Shown here piece by piece: positions 6,865 to 13,333 of a stretch of 13,333 nucleotides of DNA (positions are counted from its first letter, which is position 1; the number at the start of each line of letters is the position of its first letter). This DNA comes from a bacterium. GTDB taxonomy: Bacteria > SZUA-79 > Acidulodesulfobacterales > Acidulodesulfobacteraceae. Both the position numbers and the translations under genes were made by a program. Below the pieces are notes generated by a model, which saw only the letters and a program-made list of their open reading frames with translations, had not been told where the DNA came from and searched no databases. The stretch spans positions 1 through 13,333 of the forward strand of contig JAJYHI010000148.1 of assembly GCA_021784835.1 (NCBI GenBank), given 5' to 3'.

Positions 6865-8722
6865 AATCGTTTTTATATATATTGCTCTCATATTTTCCGT
6901 TTTTGCGCAAAGTTTTTTTATTTTCGGCGCAAACGCTAAAACTGCCGCAGTCCCTTCAAAAGCTAAACGGCTGTACGAAAAAGCTTTAAAAGAGTATAGA
7001 ACCGGCAGTTATTACAATGCGCACATGAATCTTAAATACATATTAAATAACTTTAAAATGGGGAAAAAATTATATTCCGGCGTCTATTTCCTTACCGGAA
7101 AAGTTCTTTTTAAAGAAAAAAATTTTTTCTTGGCAAAACCTTATTTTCAGAGGGTAATTTACAAAAATCCGGATTATAAAAATATTTACGGCGTTATATA
7201 TTATATGGCGAGATGCGATTTTAATTTAAAAAACTACAGGCGTTCCATACGTGATTTCGATTTTCTTTTAACTAAAAGTAAAAAAAGAAGCAAACTATAC
7301 GACAGGTCGCTCGTATATTTGACTTTATCTTACGCTTCTTGCGGAGTCTTAAAAAAAGCCGACAAACTTTACGATACCGACCACGTTAAAAACATTTTGC
7401 AGAAATCCGTATTTTTAAAAAAAAGAAACGGTTACTTTAAAACGGTTTATTTAAATTATCTTATCAATCATAAAAAAAATTTTTCGGAAGCTCTTTTGAT
7501 ATTGGATATAAAAAATTTATTTTCCAATAGAAAAAAAGGATCGTGTTTCAAATCTTACTATACCGGAATAATAGCGTATGATGAGCAAAAATACGCCGCT
7601 GCTCAAAACTATTTCGTGAAATCTTCCGGATACTGCACCGGATACTATTATAAAAACGGATTGGCTTATTATGGTATGTCTTTGATCGGACAAAACGATA
7701 AAAAAGGCGTTAAATATATTAAAAATGCGTCTTTGGAAATAGGCTATCCTGACATTGAACTAAAATCTTTAAAATTTTTGGCATCTTATTATAAAACTTT
7801 AAACGAACCGAAAAAAGAATTAAAATACGTAAAACAAATACTTTTCGATTCCGGTTCTATTCGCTCGATAAAAGGAAAAGAAAAAACCGAAACCGAAAAA
7901 AAAGCGGCGGGACTATTATATAAGATAGTAAAAAACGATTATAAATCTAAAAAAACCGAAAAATATAAAGATGCTTTTAAAACCTTCGATAAAATAAGTT
8001 TTTTAATTCCCTCTAAATATATAATGCCTAAAACCTATGCATATCTTGCCAAAATTAAACTTAACGAAAAGGATTTTAAATCCGCTCTGATTTATGCGAA
8101 AAAATATAAAAACTTATATCTTAACGCATATATCTATTTTAAAATGAAAAATTACAAAAAATCGCTTTCACTGCTGAATAAAATAAATATAAAGAACATA
8201 AAAGATTTAAAACCGACGGATAAAATTATAAACTTAAAATTAAAATTATACAAAAAATTAAATCTTAACAAAAATTATACGGCTCTGCTGAAAAACAGCA
8301 TGAATTTAATGAAACCGGAAAATAGGATAAAATATCTTTTTTATCTCGGAAAAAGCGAATTCAACGAAAATAATGCGATAAAAGCGGAGTATTATTTTGA
8401 ACAAATCTTAAATAACGGCTTTTTGAAAGAAAAAAAGAATAAAAACATATTGTACGATACTTATTATTATCTTGGACTCATAAATTATTCGCAGAAAAAA
8501 TATAAACTTTCGCTTGAATATTTTAATAAAGGATACGGGCTCGACGCCGCCGGTCCGCATTTTCAATACGAGCTGTCCCAGATAGCATATATATATATGA
8601 AATATTTAAACAATAAAAAACTTGCGCTTAAATATTATTCTATACTTAAAAAAAATGCATCTTCTGCGACCTATAAAAACCTTGCCGACACCATGATTTC
8701 CGCAATAAATATGCAGAAATAA
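6836..8722 (+). CDS. Secreted tetratricopeptide-repeat protein of unknown function
   Basis: A 628-residue protein with a clear signal peptide: a Lys-rich n-region (1-10), a hydrophobic core at about 11-31, and a probable signal peptidase I site ANA|K after residue 34. It is therefore probably periplasmic or outer-membrane associated; there is no lipobox. The mature protein is all-helical TPR-like repeats. Examples are about 43-73 (AKRLYEKALKEYRTGSYYNA), 81-112, the segments around the KNYRRSIRDF and EQKYAAAQNYF motifs, and two clear repeats near the C-terminus (KAEYYFEQIL, KKYKLSLEYFNKGYG). The middle is extremely Lys/Asn/Ile/Leu rich and AT-rich. Several cysteines in the mature part could form disulfides. 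The start overlaps the activator gene, so cotranscription and coupling are likely. TPR proteins of this kind act as envelope scaffolds; a link to the flagellum is only suggested by position. Confidence 0.75.
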   Translation: MKKIKKIKNKIVFIYIALIFSVFAQSFFIFGANAKTAAVPSKAKRLYEKALKEYRTGSYYNAHMNLKYILNNFKMGKKLYSGVYFLTGKVLFKEKNFFLAKPYFQRVIYKNPDYKNIYGVIYYMARCDFNLKNYRRSIRDFDFLLTKSKKRSKLYDRSLVYLTLSYASCGVLKKADKLYDTDHVKNILQKSVFLKKRNGYFKTVYLNYLINHKKNFSEALLILDIKNLFSNRKKGSCFKSYYTGIIAYDEQKYAAAQNYFVKSSGYCTGYYYKNGLAYYGMSLIGQNDKKGVKYIKNASLEIGYPDIELKSLKFLASYYKTLNEPKKELKYVKQILFDSGSIRSIKGKEKTETEKKAAGLLYKIVKNDYKSKKTEKYKDAFKTFDKISFLIPSKYIMPKTYAYLAKIKLNEKDFKSALIYAKKYKNLYLNAYIYFKMKNYKKSLSLLNKINIKNIKDLKPTDKIINLKLKLYKKLNLNKNYTALLKNSMNLMKPENRIKYLFYLGKSEFNENNAIKAEYYFEQILNNGFLKEKKNKNILYDTYYYLGLINYSQKKYKLSLEYFNKGYGLDAAGPHFQYELSQIAYIYMKYLNNKKLALKYYSILKKNASSATYKNLADTMISAINMQK

Positions 8723-8740
8723 ATTTACGAAAATCTTTGT

Positions 8741-8831
8741 AGAAAAAGGTGTCAGATTTTATTTTACGCATACGAAAAGAAACAATGAACGATACAATAT
8801 ATTGCGTAAAATTAATCTGACACCTTTTTCT
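8741..8831. repeat. 91-bp near-perfect inverted repeat; probable bidirectional terminator and REP/MITE-like element
   Basis: The left arm (8741-8770) starts AGAAAAAGGTGTCAGATT; the right arm (8803-8831) is its reverse complement. 18 bases are identical, there is a 1-2 base difference, then ATTTTACGCA matches exactly. A 32-nt AT-rich spacer separates the arms. A-rich outside the left arm and T-rich outside the right give the look of an intrinsic terminator on both strands, between the convergent TPR and coupling-ATPase genes. The arms are much longer than a terminator needs. GGTGTCAGA-type ends recall REP elements mobilised by Y1-type (RAYT) transposases; this is recalled similarity, not verified, and no transposase is present. 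No target-site duplication was recognised. Confidence 0.7.
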
Positions 8832-8867
8832 TTTCTTTAACGCCTTTTTCTTTTTTGCTATACAGGA

Positions 8868-10664
8868 TTAAGGTAAGTTATAAGGCATGCTCAAAATAAA
8901 AGGGTTTACGTATTTCGTGTAAACAAAAACGGAATTTCTATTCATATTTTTTAATTCGTCCGGAGAAATTAAAGGATATAAGCCTGAAGCGACGGGAGAT
9001 TCGCCGAAATCTAAATCGTTTATATGTTTTCTCAAAAATTCTTTATGCAATACGTAGCGCTCGCCGGACATTTCGGAATAATATTTGCAGGTTTCCCAGC
9101 CGGCATGACCCATAACGATATGGGTTCCGATATTCGACGCAATTAAAGCCGTATCGCCGTAATGTTCCTTTAAAAATGCTATATCCTGAACCGTTATGCA
9201 TACGCCGGTATTTGTTTTCCTTAAATTTGCAAGTTCCGTATCGAAATCGTTCAAGGTTAAAACAGGAAATTCGTCGAGATAAACGAAAAAACTGCGTCCG
9301 GCATCTTTAATTTCGCCGCCGTTTTTGGCGTCATCGACGCTCCTTAAACCGCTTCTTCTGTTTTCGTATATTCCGTTTATAAACATTTGCGTAATAAAAG
9401 ATATCAGCCTGTCTCCTCCAGAATTTATTTTTTCTTTCGGAATGCCTGCTATAAACAAGGTATCTTCGGCAAAAAAGTCTTCTAAATTAAAACATTCGTT
9501 ATCTTTATCGTTATTTTTATTCTTATCTTTAGTTTTAAAATATTTTCCGACTTTCGTATCGTTTAAAAAATCTAAATTATTTAATACGTCGGTTATTACT
9601 TTTGCCCTTTCGTAAACGGGAAGTTCTAAAAAATTATTAAATAAATTTTTTATTTTCTTTTCGTTTTCTCCTTTAAATTTTACGGTTTCGTTTTCGATAA
9701 ATTTAACTCCTCTTTCAAAAAACGATTTAACCGTAAAAAGGTCGAAATAACCGCCTTCATATCTGTATTTTAAATAAATAAGAACGGCATAAAACAGGTC
9801 TGCAGACCTTCTTGCATAATATTTATGGGCATGGACGTCGCCGCCTTTTATCTCGTTTTTATCGGCATGAAAAAGCATGGAAGCAATATTTAACAGTTTA
9901 TCGTCTGCTAAAGGTTTGCCGTTTTTATCGGTCAGCGGATTAAAATTTACCGAATCTTCGTAAAATTCCGCATAAGGGTCGAACAATACTGCTCTTTTGC
10001 CGGCTTTTTTCCAGTCTTTTTTAACCGCTTCGTATAAATAGGGGCTGTCTATATCTACCGCAAAAACCGATATACCGGATGACGAAGCATCGGAAATAAT
10101 TCCGGGGATTATATAGTTGGAAGTTTTTCCTCCTCCGGTCGGCGAAACTATTAACATGTGTTCGTATCTTTTTTTCTCGTCGAGTCCAATAACGACGTCC
10201 GGATATTTTTTACCGCCCGTTCCCGCCTTACCTGTTTTACCTGCCGAAGTTTTTAAAATACCCAGGTCGAAAGATTTTTCTTCTTTTGAAAAGTTTTTTA
10301 TTTCATCGTTTTTGGCAGAAGCAACTCCGTTTATTTCGTTTTTTAAACTTTTTATTTTATTTATCGTAAAGTATAATATGAAAAAAATAAAAACCGACAG
10401 TAAAATATATTCTATCGTTAACGTAAATCCGGATACGGTATTTAAAAACAGCGTCAAAATTATGGCGGTAATTAAAGATACTAAATATAACACAATAATA
10501 TAAGAAAGTTTTACGTTTTTTAACAAAGCCGGCGATGTAATTCCGCCGCCGACTCTATCGGCAATTTCGCCGCTGTCCGCAATGCGAACGGTAAAATTCT
10601 TAACTATTTCGCCGTAGGTAGCGAAACGTCCTACAGCCGCAGGGTGCGATTTTTTTCTAATCAT
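8868..10664 (-). CDS. VirD4/TraG-family coupling ATPase (type IV secretion/conjugation-like), orphan
   Basis: A membrane-anchored P-loop ATPase of the coupling-protein family, which hands DNA or protein substrates to a type IV secretion channel. The 598-residue product has two transmembrane helices (about 54-76 and 81-103). Walker A is SPTGGGKT (174-181), followed by the conserved NYIIPGI. FNPL is at 241-244, Walker B is FFVYLDEFPVL (459-469, with the family's LDEFP), and a sensor-type Gln is in ITVQD (about 490-494). The C-terminal part (GTHIVMGHAGWETCKYYSEM, then the SPDELKNM segment) resembles the TraG/TraD C-terminus. An Asn/Lys/Asp-rich stretch near 380-391 is probably a loop. No relaxase, VirB or pilus gene is nearby, so the partner system is unknown. 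It lies 54 nt downstream of dedA on the same strand and ends beside the inverted repeat. No Shine-Dalgarno is visible; the start is the first in-frame ATG and could be wrong by some residues. Confidence 0.82.
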   Translation of the reverse strand: MIRKKSHPAAVGRFATYGEIVKNFTVRIADSGEIADRVGGGITSPALLKNVKLSYIIVLYLVSLITAIILTLFLNTVSGFTLTIEYILLSVFIFFILYFTINKIKSLKNEINGVASAKNDEIKNFSKEEKSFDLGILKTSAGKTGKAGTGGKKYPDVVIGLDEKKRYEHMLIVSPTGGGKTSNYIIPGIISDASSSGISVFAVDIDSPYLYEAVKKDWKKAGKRAVLFDPYAEFYEDSVNFNPLTDKNGKPLADDKLLNIASMLFHADKNEIKGGDVHAHKYYARRSADLFYAVLIYLKYRYEGGYFDLFTVKSFFERGVKFIENETVKFKGENEKKIKNLFNNFLELPVYERAKVITDVLNNLDFLNDTKVGKYFKTKDKNKNNDKDNECFNLEDFFAEDTLFIAGIPKEKINSGGDRLISFITQMFINGIYENRRSGLRSVDDAKNGGEIKDAGRSFFVYLDEFPVLTLNDFDTELANLRKTNTGVCITVQDIAFLKEHYGDTALIASNIGTHIVMGHAGWETCKYYSEMSGERYVLHKEFLRKHINDLDFGESPVASGLYPLISPDELKNMNRNSVFVYTKYVNPFILSMPYNLP

Positions 10665-10718
10665 TATAATATATTCAAGAGGCGTTTTTTGTAAAATTGT
10701 ATAGTTAAAGAATTAATA

Positions 10719-11342
10719 TTATCTTGATTCTTTTATATGCCTGTATAAATATATAACTATAAGCATTATAACGGCCGCTATAAGAATAATGCCGAATTTT
10801 TTAAAATACGGAATGAAAAGGTTAATATTTCGTCCGACTACTAAGCCGAGATAGGCGACGGCAGCGTTATATATAAGCGAGCCTATGACGATATAAACGG
10901 CAAATTTTTTGTAATTCATAAGGGAAGCGCCCGGAGGAAAACCGATATAAGTTTTAATAACCGGAAGGCATACGCCGATAAAAACGGTTATAGAACCGTA
11001 TTTTTTAAACCAGGATTCGGCTTTATCAAGGTCTTTTTTACTTACCAAGAAATATTTTCCGTATTTTTCTATTATACGCCTTCCGCCTTTTTTGCCTATA
11101 TAATAAAGCAGAGACGAACCGGCCAAAGTTCCAACCGTGGCGCTTAAAACAACGAGATAAAAATTTATTTTGCCTTCTCCGGAAAGAAAACCGGAAACCA
11201 TTAAAACAACTTCCGAAGAAACAGGAATAGCGCACGACTCTAAAAACATTAAAAAAATAATTCCGGGGTAAAAAAGCCCTGCGGCCAACGCCCAGGAAAA
11301 AAATACCCCTATATAACCTTTATTTAAAGAGTTTAAATTCAT
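10719..11342 (-). CDS. DedA-family (VTT-domain) inner-membrane protein
   Basis: DedA proteins are polytopic inner-membrane proteins linked to lipid (undecaprenyl phosphate or phospholipid) transport and membrane homeostasis. The 207-residue product has typical length. A re-entrant-type motif lies at about 34-52 (LESCAIPVSSEVVLMVSGF, with E35 and E44). Next comes GTLAGSSLLYYIGKKGGRR (71-89), then the second hairpin region CLPVIKTYIGFPPGASLMNY (125-144), and C-terminal membrane helices at about 147-170 and 183-201. The usual arginine pair (GR..P..R) in the second motif is replaced by V124 and K130, which is unusual. It follows bioA by 25 nt and is probably cotranscribed. No Shine-Dalgarno precedes the ATG; instead TATAAT ends 6 nt before it. 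The family call is firm; the transported substrate is unknown. Confidence 0.88.
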   Translation of the reverse strand: MNLNSLNKGYIGVFFSWALAAGLFYPGIIFLMFLESCAIPVSSEVVLMVSGFLSGEGKINFYLVVLSATVGTLAGSSLLYYIGKKGGRRIIEKYGKYFLVSKKDLDKAESWFKKYGSITVFIGVCLPVIKTYIGFPPGASLMNYKKFAVYIVIGSLIYNAAVAYLGLVVGRNINLFIPYFKKFGIILIAAVIMLIVIYLYRHIKESR

Positions 11343-11367
11343 ACGCGTATTATAAATATTTATATTA

Positions 11368-12759
11368 TTATTTATTTGAAGTTACCGTTTCGATAGATTC
11401 GTAAACGACTGAGCAAAGGGTTTCAAGGGTTTTTTCGTCTATAACTAACGGGGGCATTAAGACTATTACGTCGCCTAAAGGTCTTATGATGACGCCCTTC
11501 TCTCTTGCTTTTAAAATAACTTTATGCCCTATTCTTTCATGTTCGGCAAACGGCTCTTTGGTCTCTTTATCTTTAACTAATTCGATTCCCGCCATAAGTC
11601 CTATATTTCTTATGTCTCCGACGTGTTTAAGGTCATGAAACCGTTTCAAAAACTCGTTAAAACGTTTAAGAACCGGTTTCATTTTATTTAAAAGGTCGTT
11701 TTTTTTGAAAAGTTCGATAGATTTTACTGCACAGGCTGAAGCAAGCTGATTCCCTGTGTAAGTATGTCCGTGAAAGAATGTTTTATTGTCTTCGTGTTTT
11801 CCGAGAAACCCGTCGTAAATTTCCTGCGTAAACAAAGTAGCCGCCATAGGAAGATAGCCGCCGGTAATCCCTTTTGCCATACACATTGCGTCCGGCAAAA
11901 CATTTTCATGGAATGCGGCGAACATTTTTCCCGTCCTGCCGAAACCTGTAGCGACTTCGTCCAATATCAGCAAAACTCCGTTATCTTTACATGCCCTTTC
12001 TATTTTTTTCAAATATCCTACAGGCATAGTTATCATCCCCGATGCACCCTGTATCATAGGCTCTATAATTAAAGCGCAGGACTGTTCCGCATGCACTTTG
12101 ATTATCTTTTCGGCTTCTTTTGCGCAGTGCAAAGCGCAGTCCGGATATTGTAAACCGTAAGGGCATCTGTAGCAGTAGGGATAAGTTATTCTTATCGTAT
12201 CAAACAACAGGGGTTTATATATGGAATGAAAAAGCCCTATTCCTCCTACCGAAACGCTTCCTATGGTATCTCCGTGATAAGCCGAGGTGGCGGCTATTAT
12301 TTTTTTCTTGTCTTTATATTTAGGCCCTTTTTGCCTGAAGTACTGAAAAGCTACTTTAATGGCAATTTCAACGGAGGTCGAACCGGAGTCGGAATAAAAA
12401 ACTTTTTTAAGATTTTTAGGCGCTATTTCTACAAGTTTTTCGGCAAGAATCGCCGACGGCACGTTTGCAAGCCCTAAAAGCGTGCTGTGCGCTATTTTAT
12501 CTATCTGCTCTTTAAGCGCAGAATTAATTTCCGGATTATTGTGTCCGTGAACGTTTACCCATAAGGACGATACTCCGTCAATATACCTGTTTCCGTGAAT
12601 ATCGTAAAGGTAAACGCCCTCGCCTCTTTCGATTAAAAGGTTGCGTTCTTTTTCCCAATCCGCCATTTGCGTAAAAGGATGCCAGACAAATTCTCTGTCT
12701 ATTTTTTCAATATCTGCGGCGTTTAAGTCCGCCTTTAAATTATCGTTAGCATTGCTCAT
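11368..12759 (-). CDS. bioA: Adenosylmethionine-8-amino-7-oxononanoate aminotransferase (BioA)
   Basis: A PLP-dependent class III aminotransferase that converts 8-amino-7-oxononanoate (KAPA) to 7,8-diaminononanoate (DAPA) in biotin synthesis, classically with S-adenosylmethionine as amino donor. The 463-residue product has the BioA N-terminal signature VWHPFTQM (25-32), SSLWVNVHGHNNPEI (64-78), and the PLP-phosphate region DSGSTSVEIAIK (124-135). It also has YHGDT (161-165), the PLP-binding aspartate D267 in LDEVATGFGRTG, and the Schiff-base lysine K296 in AKGITGGYLP. HGHTYTGN (330-337) is the BioA-type substrate motif. A four-cysteine cluster (C196, C199, C208, C212) is inserted before the catalytic core. 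No bioB, bioF or bioD is in view. A GGATGAG site precedes the start by 7 nt, and the upstream PHP-like gene ends 8 nt away, so the two are probably translationally coupled. Confidence 0.95.
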   Translation of the reverse strand: MSNANDNLKADLNAADIEKIDREFVWHPFTQMADWEKERNLLIERGEGVYLYDIHGNRYIDGVSSLWVNVHGHNNPEINSALKEQIDKIAHSTLLGLANVPSAILAEKLVEIAPKNLKKVFYSDSGSTSVEIAIKVAFQYFRQKGPKYKDKKKIIAATSAYHGDTIGSVSVGGIGLFHSIYKPLLFDTIRITYPYCYRCPYGLQYPDCALHCAKEAEKIIKVHAEQSCALIIEPMIQGASGMITMPVGYLKKIERACKDNGVLLILDEVATGFGRTGKMFAAFHENVLPDAMCMAKGITGGYLPMAATLFTQEIYDGFLGKHEDNKTFFHGHTYTGNQLASACAVKSIELFKKNDLLNKMKPVLKRFNEFLKRFHDLKHVGDIRNIGLMAGIELVKDKETKEPFAEHERIGHKVILKAREKGVIIRPLGDVIVLMPPLVIDEKTLETLCSVVYESIETVTSNK

Positions 12760-12766
12760 AATCTAT

Positions 12767-12773
12767 CTCATCC
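12767..12773 (-). promoter_or_regulatory. Ribosome binding site of bioA
   Basis: GGATGAG on the minus strand, 7 nt before the bioA ATG at 12759. It contains the TGA stop of the upstream PHP-like gene, so termination and reinitiation are probably coupled. Confidence 0.6.
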
Positions 12774-13333
12774 GTATATTTCTATATTGTTTGAATAAAG
12801 ATACGTTATTTTTTTGCGCCCGAAATAAACGTCTATTTCCACTCTGTAAAAATCGGGCTTAGGCTCTGACTTATGTTCTTTTGAAAAATCGTTTATTTCA
12901 TAAATCAGGTCGGTATTCTTCGACGAAAATATTTTTCCGCCGTTTCTAAATAAATTTATTTTATAAGGATTTTTCTTACCGTTAATGTCTATTCCCGCAA
13001 ATATTATAACATTTTTTTTATCGTTTTTGTCTATATTTCCGCCTGTATTGCTTTTAACTTTTTCGATATCTTTAATTTCGGCGGCGTTTATGTAATCGCC
13101 GCTGAAATATTTTTTCCCGTCCGAAGACTCTGCTCCAAAATAAAAACCTTTTGGGATACCGAACATGTCGAAAGCAAAAAAACATCTTCCGTTCTTTATC
13201 GCTTCCGTTATTTTCTTTTTGTCTTCACCTATTTTGCCCGACGGCTTATCGTCAAGAAAAACATGGGTTCTTGCTACGGAAAAAAGCTCCGAATATTTAG
13301 GAAATTTAACGCGTTTTTTTCTCGTTACCTTAA
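12768..13333 (-). CDS. Partial PHP-like metal-dependent phosphoesterase-type protein, C-terminal part
   Basis: The reading frame is open from the window's right edge to the TGA at 12770-12768, giving about 187 C-terminal residues. The N-terminus lies outside the window, so the ATG at 13166 is very likely internal. The visible sequence includes FPKYSELFSVARTHVFLDD, then ITEAIKNGRCFFAFDMFG and PKGFYFGAES. Next comes a Lys/Asp-rich variable part, and the end is YRVEIDVYFGRKKITYLYSN. These resemble the region after the catalytic PHP domain in PHP-family proteins (THVLL, ALRAGRCFVAFD, GFRF) and the beta-sandwich end (YRVEV, YSNPIY). That comparison is from memory and the metal-binding histidines are outside the window, so the call is tentative. 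It ends 8 nt before bioA and forms the upstream visible part of the same transcript. Confidence 0.5.
   Translation of the reverse strand, partial: KVTRKKRVKFPKYSELFSVARTHVFLDDKPSGKIGEDKKKITEAIKNGRCFFAFDMFGIPKGFYFGAESSDGKKYFSGDYINAAEIKDIEKVKSNTGGNIDKNDKKNVIIFAGIDINGKKNPYKINLFRNGGKIFSSKNTDLIYEINDFSKEHKSEPKPDFYRVEIDVYFGRKKITYLYSNNIEIYG

Noticed and set aside
9325..9615. Plus-strand open frame of 96 codons inside the coupling-ATPase gene.
   Set aside because: Low-complexity Leu/Ser-rich product opposite a conserved coding region; a shadow frame.
10664..10695. Promoter for the coupling ATPase (minus TTTACA-N16-TATATT).
   Set aside because: The start of transcription would fall within or after the ATG; a usable start farther downstream is not evident.
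10665..10718. Terminator between dedA and the coupling ATPase.
   Set aside because: There is a T-run on one strand but no stable stem beside it.

Overview
This is an AT-rich bacterial chromosome segment from a flagellated, diderm-looking organism. The evidence is a flagellar basal-body operon, a FleQ/FlrC-like sigma-54 activator, a secreted TPR protein with a signal peptide, and DedA and BioA proteins. The gene style resembles low-GC deltaproteobacterial-type lineages. Nothing in the window fixes the taxon; an assignment such as the Acidulodesulfobacterales would be a guess.

Region 1 (1-4835, + strand) is a flagellar cluster: flgB, flgC (proximal rod), fliE (MS ring-rod adaptor), fliF (MS ring), fliG (rotor/switch) and fliH (export ATPase regulator). 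From fliF onward the genes are tightly coupled: fliF and fliG abut, and fliG and fliH share ATGA. Two tandem hairpins lie between flgB and flgC. A candidate extended -10 promoter lies before fliE. The cluster stops at fliH without the usual fliI/fliJ.

Region 2 (4822-5385) holds a convergent yacP-like NYN/PIN RNase gene. Its 3' end overlaps fliH by 14 bp. Its promoter is interlocked head-to-head with that of the next gene.

Region 3 (5368-8722, + strand) holds a sigma-54 activator with a degenerate receiver-like N-terminus, then a secreted, Lys/Asn/Tyr-rich TPR protein. The two overlap by 29 nt through a series of A-tracts. The activator probably controls flagellar promoters, and the pair probably forms one transcript.

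Region 4 (8723-8867) is a short gap filled by a 91-bp near-perfect inverted repeat. It can act as a bidirectional terminator and also looks like a REP/MITE-type element.

Region 5 (8868-13333, - strand) runs, in transcription order, from a partial PHP-like protein through bioA and dedA to an orphan VirD4/TraG-like coupling ATPase. The first three are closely spaced and probably cotranscribed. The coupling ATPase has no relaxase or type IV secretion gene in view.

No tRNA, rRNA, CRISPR array or complete insertion sequence was seen. The items most worth a second look are the orphan coupling ATPase beside the inverted repeat, the interlocked yacP/activator promoters, and the activator/TPR A-tract overlap.
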